A stretch of DNA of 11,569 bases, taken from NCBI GenBank assembly GCA_039045975.1, contig JBCCJA010000086.1:1-11569 (forward strand), in the 5' to 3' direction. Positions 1 through 6,226 of the stretch are shown in pieces. Source of the DNA: JBCCJA01 sp039045975. GTDB lineage: Bacteria; Planctomycetota; Planctomycetia; Planctomycetales; Planctomycetaceae. The notes under the pieces were generated by a model. It saw only the letters and a program-made list of their open reading frames with translations. It searched no databases and was not told where the DNA came from. Within the stretch, counting starts at the first letter, position 1. Every line of letters begins with the position of its first letter. The position numbers and the translations under genes were made by a program.

Positions 1-29
1 ATGTTAAATATCGCCTACGCTCGCAATGC

Positions 30-47
30 GGCAGGCGGGGGCCTGCC
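30..47. repeat. Short GC-rich hairpin (REP-like)
   Basis: A 7-bp perfect inverted repeat (GGCAGGC / GCCTGCC) surrounds a GGGG loop, followed by CTACAA. From memory, hairpins of this kind with flanking TAGGGCAGGC-like sequence are common between genes in planctomycetes, so this may be one copy of a dispersed REP-like repeat. No U-tract follows it on either strand, so it does not look like a classical terminator. Only one copy is in the window, so its repeat nature is inference. Confidence 0.4.
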
Positions 48-85
48 CTACAAATCTGAGCCGCACCCCGGATCCGGCGAAATCC

Positions 86-162
86 ACAAGCCCTCGGCGC
101 CAGCCGTGGAGGCGGTAGGGACGACTCACCTACTGTCTCCACGGCTGGCACCGCGGGCTTGT
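86..162. repeat. Long imperfect inverted repeat, 34-bp arms
   Basis: The arms 86-119 and 129-162 match at 30 of 34 positions when one is reverse-complemented, with a 9-nt loop at 120-128. On the plus strand two of the four mismatches become G-U pairs. The outer ends read ACAAGCCC and GGGCTTGT. The structure starts 16 nt beyond the stop codon of the minus-strand lipoprotein gene, so it could end that transcript, but neither side has a U-tract. The length and symmetry suit a REP/BIME-like or MITE-like repeat better. No transposase is nearby. Confidence 0.6.
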
Positions 163-177
163 CGGCTGGTCGGTCGA

Positions 178-819
178 TCAGAAGCCGACGCCCATGCTCA
201 CCCGCCCCCGCGGGCCGACGCGGCGGGCCGGGGCGACCATGACCGGTTGATAGACCGGCACGGCCCGCTCGATGACGACGGCGGGCGTGGCCGGCGTGAC
301 CGCCGCGGTCGACTGACGCTGCACGCCGGCGATGACGGCGTCGCTCACGCCGCTCTGCTTCAGCGAGACGATCCCGTCGGGGCTGAGGTCGAACCGCCCG
401 CCGCGGTCGCGGACGGCCCCGAGTATGACCTCCTGTCCGACGCCGGCCTGCGAGAGCCGGATCAGGTCGAAGTTGGTCAGCGCCTGGGCGTCGTAGCCGG
501 CCTGGCGGACGGCGTCGTCTTCAGCCTGTTTCTCGCGGCCGTCAAGGTTGCCGAGGACGGCCCCGGTCAACGCCCCGACGACCGCCCCGCCGCCCCGCTC
601 GCCGAGTTGATGCCCGACGATCGTGCCCACGACCGCCCCGATCGCCCCGCCCGCCAGGGTCCCCTCGGCCTCCCGGTCAGGGGCGACGGCCGCGTCGTAC
701 CGGGCCGCCGCCGGCGGCACCGTCCCGGGCGTCGCCGCCGTCTGACGCGACGAGGCACACCCCGCGGCGGTGAATGCGGCAACGACGGCAAGCGGGAGGG
801 TTTGGCGAAGGGCGGTCAT
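178..819 (-). CDS. Glycine-zipper lipoprotein (hypothetical)
   Basis: The 213-residue protein has a lipoprotein signal peptide: a short basic start, a hydrophobic stretch at residues 8-19, and a lipobox ending AAGC with Cys21 as the predicted lipidated residue. Residues 53-94 form a glycine-zipper segment (repeated GxxxG spacing, as in GGAIGAVVGTIVG), a feature of small envelope-associated proteins that pack into or against membranes. Residues about 105-160 hold two similar helical units (LSQAGVGQEVI and LKQSGVSDAVI), a C-terminal arrangement often seen with this zipper in planctomycete proteins. The start at 819 is chosen over an upstream codon at 846 because GAGA lies 7 nt before it and the signal peptide then has normal length. 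It lies downstream of the DUF1559 gene on the same strand. The precise function is unknown. Confidence 0.8.
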   Translation of the reverse strand: MTALRQTLPLAVVAAFTAAGCASSRQTAATPGTVPPAAARYDAAVAPDREAEGTLAGGAIGAVVGTIVGHQLGERGGGAVVGALTGAVLGNLDGREKQAEDDAVRQAGYDAQALTNFDLIRLSQAGVGQEVILGAVRDRGGRFDLSPDGIVSLKQSGVSDAVIAGVQRQSTAAVTPATPAVVIERAVPVYQPVMVAPARRVGPRGRVSMGVGF

Positions 820-859
820 GGCAAAATCTCGTCCGTGAGGTCTCACCGCGTCTTATCGG

Positions 860-899
860 CCGCCGCGAACGCCCGGGTCGAGGGCGTTCTCCGCGGCGG
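860..899 (-). terminator. Strong hairpin between DUF1559 gene and lipoprotein gene
   Basis: A two-part stem pairs 860-874 with 882-899: AACGCCC/GGGCGTT next to the loop 875-881, then an 8-bp GC-only helix beyond a 3-nt bulge at 889-891. It starts 19 nt beyond the stop codon of the DUF1559 gene and ends about 40 nt before the lipoprotein start. There is no U-tract, so it may be a pause or processing structure, a leader element of the lipoprotein gene, or a terminator of a non-canonical kind. Confidence 0.35.
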
Positions 900-918
900 G
901 CCCGACGCGGCGTCCCCG

Positions 919-1938
919 TCAGAACGCGGCCGGCACCTGACCGTCGTCGCGGGCGAGGAGTTGCTCCCAGGTCGAATCGATTTCGGGCGACGGATCGAAG
1001 TCGATCCGCTCGCTGATGAACCGCACCGTGCCGTCGGCGAGCCCGACCTGTACGCCGCCGACGTGCCGACTCGCGACGCCGAAACTCGCCTCGGGCGACG
1101 GGCCGTCGGTCACACCCCGGGCGGAGTTGATGCCGAACAGCGCGGCGAACAACGCGACGTTCTGCCCGCGGCCGGCCGCCGCGTTCCCGTTGAGGGTCCG
1201 CGGGTCGTCACTGCCGGGCACGACGAAGAGGGCGGCCGCCGCCGCGGCGATCTCCGGGCGGCCCGTCTTCGGATCGGGCGGCACGGTCGTGACCCGTTCG
1301 CCCACGGCGATCGTCTTTGACGTCCCGTCATAGATCTCGCGGATCGTCCGCCCGACGTTGCGGACGAATAGGCCGTTCGCGCCGACCGGCTCGGCGGGGT
1401 CGCGCGGGACCGGGCCGGCGAACGGTTCCGCCGCTTCGGCATCGACGTGCAGCCAGCCCGACCCGTTCGCCGCGACGTAATTCGACCGCGGCACGGCGAG
1501 CGTGCGATTCCCGAACGTGATATCAATCACGTCGGGGGCGTCGTCTTCCGGACAACGGAATGGCTCGTACCCTCGCTCGAACATCGCCCCCTTGTCGGGG
1601 TTCCGGACGGCACCCGTCGCGCGGCTATTTTTAATATCGAGCGCGTCATAGATCCGGGGCTCTTGGAGGAACGGCAGCAGCATCGCCGACCACGCCCAGT
1701 TCGCGGTGCCGTCACCCGAATCCGACTCGTACCAGCCGGCGGGAAAGCTCGAATAGACGTCGTGATAATTGTGCATCGCCAACATGATTTGCTTCAGATT
1801 GTTTTTGCAAGCGGTGCGGCGTGCGGGCCGCCGATGGGAATGCAACGCGGGTGAAAGAAGAGCAAAGAGAACAAAGACGATTGACACTACGACGACGGCT
1901 TCGGTCCACGTGAAGCCTTTGCGATTGGGGCGGCCCAT
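919..1938 (-). CDS. DUF1559 domain protein with prepilin-like N-terminus
   Basis: This 339-residue protein belongs to the DUF1559 (SBP_bac_10-like) family, which is greatly expanded in planctomycetes. Residues 7-13 (KGFTWTE) are a type IV prepilin-like cleavage site, with cleavage expected between Gly8 and Phe9 and Glu at +5, followed by a hydrophobic helix at about 14-35. The family hallmarks follow: CKNNLKQI and a HNYHD..SSFPAGW segment after the helix, YDGTSKTIAVGER in the middle, and SRHVGGVQV..ADGTVRFI near the C-terminus. The family is thought to be secreted or surface-attached through a type II/IV-pilin-like route; individual roles are mostly unknown. The start at 1938 has GGGAG at 1945-1949 with 6-nt spacing; the ATG at 1941 directly before it is also possible. 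The helix is less canonical than usual (FTWTE rather than FTLIE). Confidence 0.92.
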   Translation of the reverse strand: MGRPNRKGFTWTEAVVVVSIVFVLFALLSPALHSHRRPARRTACKNNLKQIMLAMHNYHDVYSSFPAGWYESDSGDGTANWAWSAMLLPFLQEPRIYDALDIKNSRATGAVRNPDKGAMFERGYEPFRCPEDDAPDVIDITFGNRTLAVPRSNYVAANGSGWLHVDAEAAEPFAGPVPRDPAEPVGANGLFVRNVGRTIREIYDGTSKTIAVGERVTTVPPDPKTGRPEIAAAAAALFVVPGSDDPRTLNGNAAAGRGQNVALFAALFGINSARGVTDGPSPEASFGVASRHVGGVQVGLADGTVRFISERIDFDPSPEIDSTWEQLLARDDGQVPAAF

Positions 1939-2201
1939 CATGATCTCCCGAACGGGTGTCAACGCCGGGGAGAGCCCCCGACGGCCCGATCTTCGTCACT
2001 CCCGCCCGACGCCGTCGCGGGGCATTCCGCCGCTGCGACGATCGGACACGCGGCGGGTTGCCGCAGCGCGGTGTTGCATTTCGGCGACACGCCGTCGCGA
2101 CCGGCGTTGATGACGGCGGGTCTCCGAAAAGAGAGCGGATATCATGACCGCCTTTATGCGCCGCCCGTTTCCCGTCACAGACCTGTTGCGGGGGACCCGC
2201 G
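1939..2201. other. Divergent intergenic region
   Basis: This 263-bp gap separates the minus-strand DUF1559 gene from the plus-strand membrane protein gene, so it must hold promoters for both, but I see no convincing -35/-10 pair. Small GC-rich hairpins occur, for example ACGCCG/CGGCGT at 2089-2094 and 2102-2107. The only confident signal is the DUF1559 ribosome binding site at 1945-1949. Confidence 0.4.
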
Positions 2202-2768
2202 ATGTCACACGCCGACGGACAGAACGACGCGACGGCAGAAAATCGCGGGTCACATCGCTTCGGCTCGGCCGTGACCGGCCTGACGGCGTTATTGCTCTTC
2301 GTCGGCATCGCGATCGGGCCGGGGATGGCGTTACTGCTGAAAGCGGCCGGTTCACCGGCCCGCGGCGTCGTCACCGCGTCCGAGCGGCTGCCGGCTTACG
2401 ACCTCCGCTACGCGCTCGAAGGACGCCGCGGGTCACGTCCGAACGCGATCGCGACCGTCGCGTTCACCGACCGCCGGGGGATCGAGCGGGTCGGCCGGCT
2501 CCCGTTTCGTTGGAGCGGCTGTGCCGGCGTGGCCTGTCCGAACCCGCCCGGGAGGGACGTCGCGATCCGCTATTTCCCGTTCTTCTGGACCGACCGCGTC
2601 GTGGTTTCCAAGCACGGATCGACGGAGAGTTTCGATCGCGGCTGGTGGGAGTCGCTCGGCTGGGTCGCGTTCGCGGCCGTCGTCGCGGTGACGCTGCACG
2701 CCTGCGGCGTCCGCCGGCAGAACAAGTGGCGGATGCTGGTCGAGGCGTTCGGCGGCAGGCGTCGTTGA
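2202..2768 (+). CDS. Two-helix membrane protein, DUF3592-like (hypothetical)
   Basis: The 188-residue protein has a short polar N-terminus, a membrane helix at about 23-46, an extracytoplasmic region at about 48-147 rich in predicted beta strands, and a second helix at about 152-170 followed by a basic tail (RRQNKWR). The order helix, beta-rich domain ending in a GRDVAIRYFPFFW-like strand, helix resembles DUF3592 proteins, but the match is by architecture only. Cys107 and Cys112 sit close together in the outer domain and could form a disulfide. A GGGGGA run lies 6 nt before the start codon. The gene ends 75 nt before the topoisomerase gene on the same strand, so cotranscription is possible, but no functional link is evident. 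Confidence 0.65.
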   Translation: MSHADGQNDATAENRGSHRFGSAVTGLTALLLFVGIAIGPGMALLLKAAGSPARGVVTASERLPAYDLRYALEGRRGSRPNAIATVAFTDRRGIERVGRLPFRWSGCAGVACPNPPGRDVAIRYFPFFWTDRVVVSKHGSTESFDRGWWESLGWVAFAAVVAVTLHACGVRRQNKWRMLVEAFGGRRR

Positions 2769-2843
2769 ACTCGGCGGACTGGTTCGACGGCTGCCCGGGT
2801 GCTACGACTACCGCGCCCGCACTAACCCCCGCCACGACCGCCG

Positions 2844-4769
2844 ATGCCCGCCGCCGCCGTCCCGAAGAACGCCTACGCCGCCGCCGATATCGAGGTCCTC
2901 GAAGGGCTCGAGGCCGTCCGTCGTAGGCCGAGCATGTACATCGGCGGCGTCGACGTCCGCGGACTGCACCACCTCGTGTGGGAGATCGTCGACAACTCGG
3001 TCGACGAGTTCCTCGGCGGCCATACCGACCGCATCGATGTCACGCTGCACAAGGACCACAAATCGGTCACGGTCCGCGACTACGGCCGCGGCATCCCGGT
3101 CGATAAGCACCCGAAATTTAAGAAGTCCGCCCTCGAGGTCATCCTCACGACGCTGCACGCGGGCGGGAAGTTCTCCGACAAGAACTATGCCCGCTCGGGC
3201 GGCCTGCACGGCGTCGGCTCGTCTGTCGTGAACGCCCTCTCGGAAGAGATGACTGCGACCGTCCACCGTGACGGGCACGAATGGCGGCAGGAGTACGAGC
3301 GGGGCCTGCCGACCGGCAAGGTCCGCAAGCTCAAGCCGTTCCGGGGGTCGGGCACGTCGATCTTTTTCCGGCCCGACGCCGCGATTTTCAAGAAGACGAC
3401 GCTCAACCCGGAGACGCTGAAAGTCCACCTGGAGGACATCTCGTACATTCACGCCGGCCTGAAAATTAAATTCATCGACGGGGCGGCGAACGAGTCGGTC
3501 GAGTACGTCCAGCCCGACGGGATCCGGGCCTATCTCGAAAAGGTCATCACCGACGGCAAGAAGCGGGCGGTCCACGAGCCGCGGTTCGAGGTCGAAAAGG
3601 ATGACGGCTCGGTCAAGGTCGAGATCGCCGCGAAGTGGACCGAGGCGACCGACGAGCAGATCAAGAGTTACGTCAACGGCATCCGCACGCACGCCGGCGG
3701 GACGCACGAGTCGGGTCTCAAGAGCGGCGTCGCGAAGGCGGTACGCAATTACATCGACGTGCACAACGTGAAGGTCAAGGGCGTCACGATCGGGACCGAC
3801 GACATCCGCGAGGGCCTCGCGTGCATGTTGAGCGTCTTCCACGGCGACCCGATGTTCCAGGGACAGACGAAAGAGAAGCTCAATAACCCCGAGGTGACCG
3901 CCTTCGTCGAGGGGCTCGTGCGGCCGCAGCTCGAGACTTGGCTGAACAACAACCCGTCGGTCGCCGACGCCGTCTGTGCCCGCATCATCCTCGCGGCACG
4001 CGCGCGGGCCGCGAGCCGGGCCGCGGTGAACGAGGTGCGTCGCAAGACCGCCGGGTCGAAGAAATTAAATCTCCCCGGCAAGCTGCTCGACTGCCGCAGT
4101 AAAGAGTTCGAGGAGTGCGAACTGTTCGTCGTCGAGGGCGATTCGGCCGGCGGGACGGCGGCGATGGGGCGCGACGGGCAGACGCAGGCCGTGCTGCCGC
4201 TGCGGGGCAAGATCTTGAACACCGAGTCGCTGTCGCTCGGCAAGGCGCTCAATAACGCCGAGGTGAAGGACCTCGTCGACGCGCTCGGCTGCGGCGTCGG
4301 GGGCGATTTCGACATATCGCGGCTGCGGTACGGCAAGATCATCCTGCTGATGGACGCCGACAGCGACGGCTATCACATCTCGACGCTGCTGCTGACGCTG
4401 TTCTTCCGGCACCTTCCGGAACTGGTGAAATCGGGCCGGCTCTATATCGCCCAACCGCCGCTCTATAAGATCACGATCGGCAAGGACGTCACGTACGCCC
4501 GCGACGACGCACTGAAAGAAGAACTGCTGGCCGCCGCGCCGGCGAACCGCAAGATCGACGTGCAGCGGTTCAAGGGCCTCGGCGAGATGGACGCCGAACA
4601 ACTCCGCGAGACGACCCTCGACCCGGCGAACCGCGTGCTCCTCAAAGTCGAGGTCGACAGCCACGTCGAGGCCGACGCGACGTTCGCCCAACTGCTCGGC
4701 AAAGACGCGGGCGAGCGATATCGGGTGATCATGGAAGAGGCGAGCCTGGCGGACGATCTGGACGTGTGA
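2844..4769 (+). CDS. gyrB/parE: Type IIA DNA topoisomerase ATPase subunit (GyrB/ParE family)
   Basis: The 641-residue protein is a complete B subunit of a type IIA topoisomerase, which drives ATP-dependent DNA strand passage with a GyrA/ParC partner. In the GHKL ATPase domain, E47 and N51 (EIVDNSVDE) are the catalytic base and metal ligand, D79 lies in DYGRGIP, residues 118-130 form the GLHGVGSS nucleotide loop, and Q341-T342-K343 is the transducer QTK loop. The Toprim part has E431 in EGDSAGG, PLRGKILNTE at 452-461, D504-A-D-S-D508-G-Y-H and RFKGLGEMD. Length fits the short form lacking the insert of E. coli GyrB. DADSDG and LNTE are ParE-like, whereas FDISRLRY and PPLYKI occur in both. Planctomycetes often carry two such genes, so this may be the second paralog; the symbol cannot be decided here. 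The start codon has no clear ribosome binding site. Its last 113 bp are duplicated downstream. Confidence 0.95.
   Translation: MPAAAVPKNAYAAADIEVLEGLEAVRRRPSMYIGGVDVRGLHHLVWEIVDNSVDEFLGGHTDRIDVTLHKDHKSVTVRDYGRGIPVDKHPKFKKSALEVILTTLHAGGKFSDKNYARSGGLHGVGSSVVNALSEEMTATVHRDGHEWRQEYERGLPTGKVRKLKPFRGSGTSIFFRPDAAIFKKTTLNPETLKVHLEDISYIHAGLKIKFIDGAANESVEYVQPDGIRAYLEKVITDGKKRAVHEPRFEVEKDDGSVKVEIAAKWTEATDEQIKSYVNGIRTHAGGTHESGLKSGVAKAVRNYIDVHNVKVKGVTIGTDDIREGLACMLSVFHGDPMFQGQTKEKLNNPEVTAFVEGLVRPQLETWLNNNPSVADAVCARIILAARARAASRAAVNEVRRKTAGSKKLNLPGKLLDCRSKEFEECELFVVEGDSAGGTAAMGRDGQTQAVLPLRGKILNTESLSLGKALNNAEVKDLVDALGCGVGGDFDISRLRYGKIILLMDADSDGYHISTLLLTLFFRHLPELVKSGRLYIAQPPLYKITIGKDVTYARDDALKEELLAAAPANRKIDVQRFKGLGEMDAEQLRETTLDPANRVLLKVEVDSHVEADATFAQLLGKDAGERYRVIMEEASLADDLDV
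4657..4769 (+). repeat. 113-bp direct repeat, copy 1 (3' end of gyrB/parE)
   Basis: This segment is the coding 3' end of the topoisomerase gene through its TGA. It recurs at 5947-6059 at a constant offset of 1290 bp with 108 of 113 matches. Positions 4657-4723 are identical in both copies. Differences are at 4724, 4729, 4760, 4763 and 4766. An imperfect inverted repeat (CGTTCGCCC at 4681-4689, GGGCGAGCG at 4709-4717) lies inside the identical part. The copy may be the left junction of an integrated element. Confidence 0.95.
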
Positions 4770-4838
4770 AATCGGGCGGGGCCGGTGTCGTTGCCGCGAT
4801 TAGGTTTCCCCTCGTGATCGCCCGGCCCCGACGATAGC

Positions 4839-4872
4839 TTCCGACGAGAATCGCTCTCGTCGGAGTTTTGTC
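4839..4872 (+). terminator. Intrinsic-terminator-like hairpin that covers the next gene's ribosome binding site
   Basis: A perfect 10-bp stem pairs 4840-4849 with 4855-4864 around the loop ATCGC, and a U-G pair adds 4839/4865. The sequence after it is TTTTGTC, then the ATG of the STN-domain gene at 4873. The position 70 nt beyond the topoisomerase stop and the short U-run suggest a terminator for that gene. The ribosome binding site GGAG of the next gene (4862-4865) lies wholly in the right arm, so the hairpin would also hide it. Confidence 0.6.
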
Positions 4873-5754
4873 ATGCGATGGCTTCTCGTCGCCGGTCTCG
4901 CCGCGGCAACCGGTCTTGCCGCGGTCGCGGACGAACCGGCCGAAGTTCAACGCGAAGGGCGTCCCGCGGTCGCCGCGACCAGCGGCGATTTCGACGTCTT
5001 GGAGCGGGTCCTCGACGGGACCCGCACCGACTTCGACTTCGTCGGCGTACCGCTGTCCGAAGCCCTCGAAATCCTCGCCGACCGTCACCGAATCAGGCTG
5101 TTCGTCGATCGCGTCGCGATCGCCGATGAGGGCTTTTCCGCCGGAAAGCTGTTTGTCGACCTGACGATCGAAGACGTGACGCTCCGGCACGGCCTGGAGT
5201 TGCTGTTTCATACGATCGAAGACGACATCGGCCTGACGATCATCAACGACCGTGGCGTTCTCCGCGTGACGACTCCGCAGGCGTCGTACGACCTGCCGCT
5301 GACGCGGGTGTACGACACCCGCCGGCTAACGCGTCAAGTCGCGCCGTCCGCATTGATCGACGCCCTCGCGATCTCGACCGGGGAGTTCACCGTCGACCTC
5401 GGGGCCGGAAACACGATCCTCGAGATCGGCGGCGTCCTCGTCGTGCGGGCCCGCTACGAGGTCCAACACGCGGTGTCGGTGAGGCTCGGCGAACTGACGG
5501 CGATCTGCGAGAGCCCGGACGGGCTGAATCCTCCCGAGCCTGCAACCGGGCTTGAGGGCTACACCGCGCAGCCCGGCGCGATGTATTTCGTCCCGACCGC
5601 GTTCCGTCGTGAAGACGGGTGGGAAGGGGTGCGGGGCCGGTTCGTGCCCGAGTTAGGCGATGACGAGCAAGCGGAATCGGACGCCGCGATCGAAGGTCAG
5701 CTCCTGCCGACACGCCCGGGCAACGTGCCGGGGGGTGGGGACGGATTCTTCTAA
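4873..5754 (+). CDS. Secreted protein with STN-like (secretin/TonB short N-terminal) domain
   Basis: The 293-residue protein starts with a signal peptide (MRWLLVAGLAAATGLAAVA), cleavage being likely after Ala19 (AVA/DEP). Residues about 53-134 match the planctomycete STN-like pattern: DFDFVGVPLSEALEILADRH, then a strand and helix pair (LTIEDVTLRHGLELLF), ending in LTIINDRGVLRVTT. Residues about 139-210 form a second alpha/beta unit (VYDTRRL, SALIDALAIST, GGVLVVRARYEVQHAV) of the type that commonly follows it. The C-terminus is low in complexity and ends GGGDGFF. In secretins and TonB receptors this fold makes periplasmic contacts, but planctomycetes have many stand-alone versions of unknown role. 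GGAG lies 7 nt before the start inside a hairpin. The gene lies between two copies of a gyrB-derived repeat and may belong to an inserted unit. Confidence 0.85.
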   Translation: MRWLLVAGLAAATGLAAVADEPAEVQREGRPAVAATSGDFDVLERVLDGTRTDFDFVGVPLSEALEILADRHRIRLFVDRVAIADEGFSAGKLFVDLTIEDVTLRHGLELLFHTIEDDIGLTIINDRGVLRVTTPQASYDLPLTRVYDTRRLTRQVAPSALIDALAISTGEFTVDLGAGNTILEIGGVLVVRARYEVQHAVSVRLGELTAICESPDGLNPPEPATGLEGYTAQPGAMYFVPTAFRREDGWEGVRGRFVPELGDDEQAESDAAIEGQLLPTRPGNVPGGGDGFF

Positions 5755-5823
5755 GCGGCCGTCGCGACCGCCCGGCCGAGAGGATATAAACGGATCACTT
5801 AATAAGCGGACGGGAGCGTGGCG

Positions 5824-6018
5824 ATGAAAAGGACGGTTGCGATTTTTGGACTCTTGGCGATGGCGACGGCGGCGTTTACCGACGAGCGCCCCGCGTCGGG
5901 CGACTCACGTCCCGAAGCGGACAAACTGTCGACATTGGGCGTCGTCACAGCCACGTCGAGGCCGACGCGACGTTCGCCCAACTGCTCGGCAAAGACGCGG
6001 GCGAGCGATATCGCGTGA
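5824..6018 (+). CDS. Small secreted ORF whose C-terminus comes from the gyrB-like repeat in another frame
   Basis: The 64-residue reading frame begins with a plausible signal peptide (MKRTVAIFGLLAMATAAF) and has a good ribosome binding site, GGGAG at 5812-5816, 7 nt before the ATG. An AT-rich TATAAA at 5785-5790 could be a -10 element. From about residue 42 on it reads through the gyrB-derived repeat (from 5947) in a frame different from the topoisomerase frame, giving a basic tail (SRPTRRSPNC) and stopping at 6016-6018. The N-terminal part resembles the start of a real exported protein, so this is probably a gene cut short by the recombination that made the repeat. Whether it is still expressed is unclear; the tail is not expected to be an evolved domain. 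Confidence 0.45.
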   Translation: MKRTVAIFGLLAMATAAFTDERPASGDSRPEADKLSTLGVVTATSRPTRRSPNCSAKTRASDIA

Positions 6019-6059
6019 GCATGGAAGAGGCGAGCCTGGCGGACGATCTCGATGTATGA
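5947..6059 (+). pseudogene. Detached gyrB/parE 3' fragment (direct repeat copy 2)
   Basis: This segment encodes the last 37 codons of the topoisomerase and its stop, with no gene body upstream. It matches 4657-4769 at 108 of 113 positions. Differences are G to C at 6014, T to G at 6019, G to C at 6050, C to T at 6053 and G to A at 6056. In the gyrB frame four are third-position synonymous changes and one turns Ile into Ser. Both copies end DDLDV followed by TGA, after which similarity ends. It may be the original 3' end of the host gene left at the far junction of an insertion. Confidence 0.85.
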
Positions 6060-6226
6060 CGTCAGGGCCTTTGGTTTTCGCTGACATGGTGGATTCCGTG
6101 TAATCCATTTCACAACGAGCGTTGTTCTGGCACGAACATGGGTGATCGCCCGGTCGTGTTGCCCTTCCGGGGTGTCGTCCGGTCTTCGAAGATGCCGGTC
6201 GAGATACTGCCGATCGGGCGAAGCGT
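6060..6226. other. Intergenic region before the ECF sigma gene
   Basis: No gene is seen. A small hairpin TGGATT/AATCCA at 6090-6095 and 6102-6107 is followed by TTT and could be a weak terminator for the upstream transcripts. Another small inverted repeat, ACAAC/GTTGT, follows at about 6112-6125. A promoter for the sigma gene should lie here, but I cannot point to one with confidence. The ribosome binding site before 6227 is weak (GCGAAG). Confidence 0.35.

Larger units (their letters stand above)
4657..6059 (+). mobile_element. Putative remnant or non-autonomous element in the 3' end of gyrB/parE
   Basis: Direct repeats of 113 bp bound a 1290-bp unit. The left copy completes the host gene; the right copy is a detached 3' end. 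Sequence identity over 67 bp, then mainly synonymous divergence to the stop codon, then no similarity, is what is expected of an element that integrates by site-specific recombination into the 3' part of a coding gene and supplies a substitute end. The unit contains the STN-domain gene and the start of a small secreted ORF, but no integrase, so mobility is inferred only from the junctions. A partial duplication, or homologous recombination with a related gyrB fragment, would also give direct repeats. Confidence 0.3.

Noticed and set aside
1..1320. Long plus-strand open frame from the first base
   Set aside because: It lies antisense to the lipoprotein and DUF1559 genes, and its translation is arginine-, glycine- and aspartate-rich without any domain; it is a by-product of high GC.
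2808..3842. 344-codon minus-strand frame opposite gyrB/parE
   Set aside because: It mirrors the conserved topoisomerase coding sequence and shows no features of its own.
4777..4830. 9-bp inverted repeat CGGGGCCGG / CCGGCCCCG after gyrB/parE
   Set aside because: The arms are 36 nt apart and no U-run follows; the compact hairpin at 4839-4865 is a better terminator candidate.
4814..6156. Shared 12-mer GTGATCGCCCGG after both copies of the gyrB repeat
   Set aside because: A 12-bp match is expected by chance a few times in a GC-rich window of this size, so I do not extend the repeat to it.
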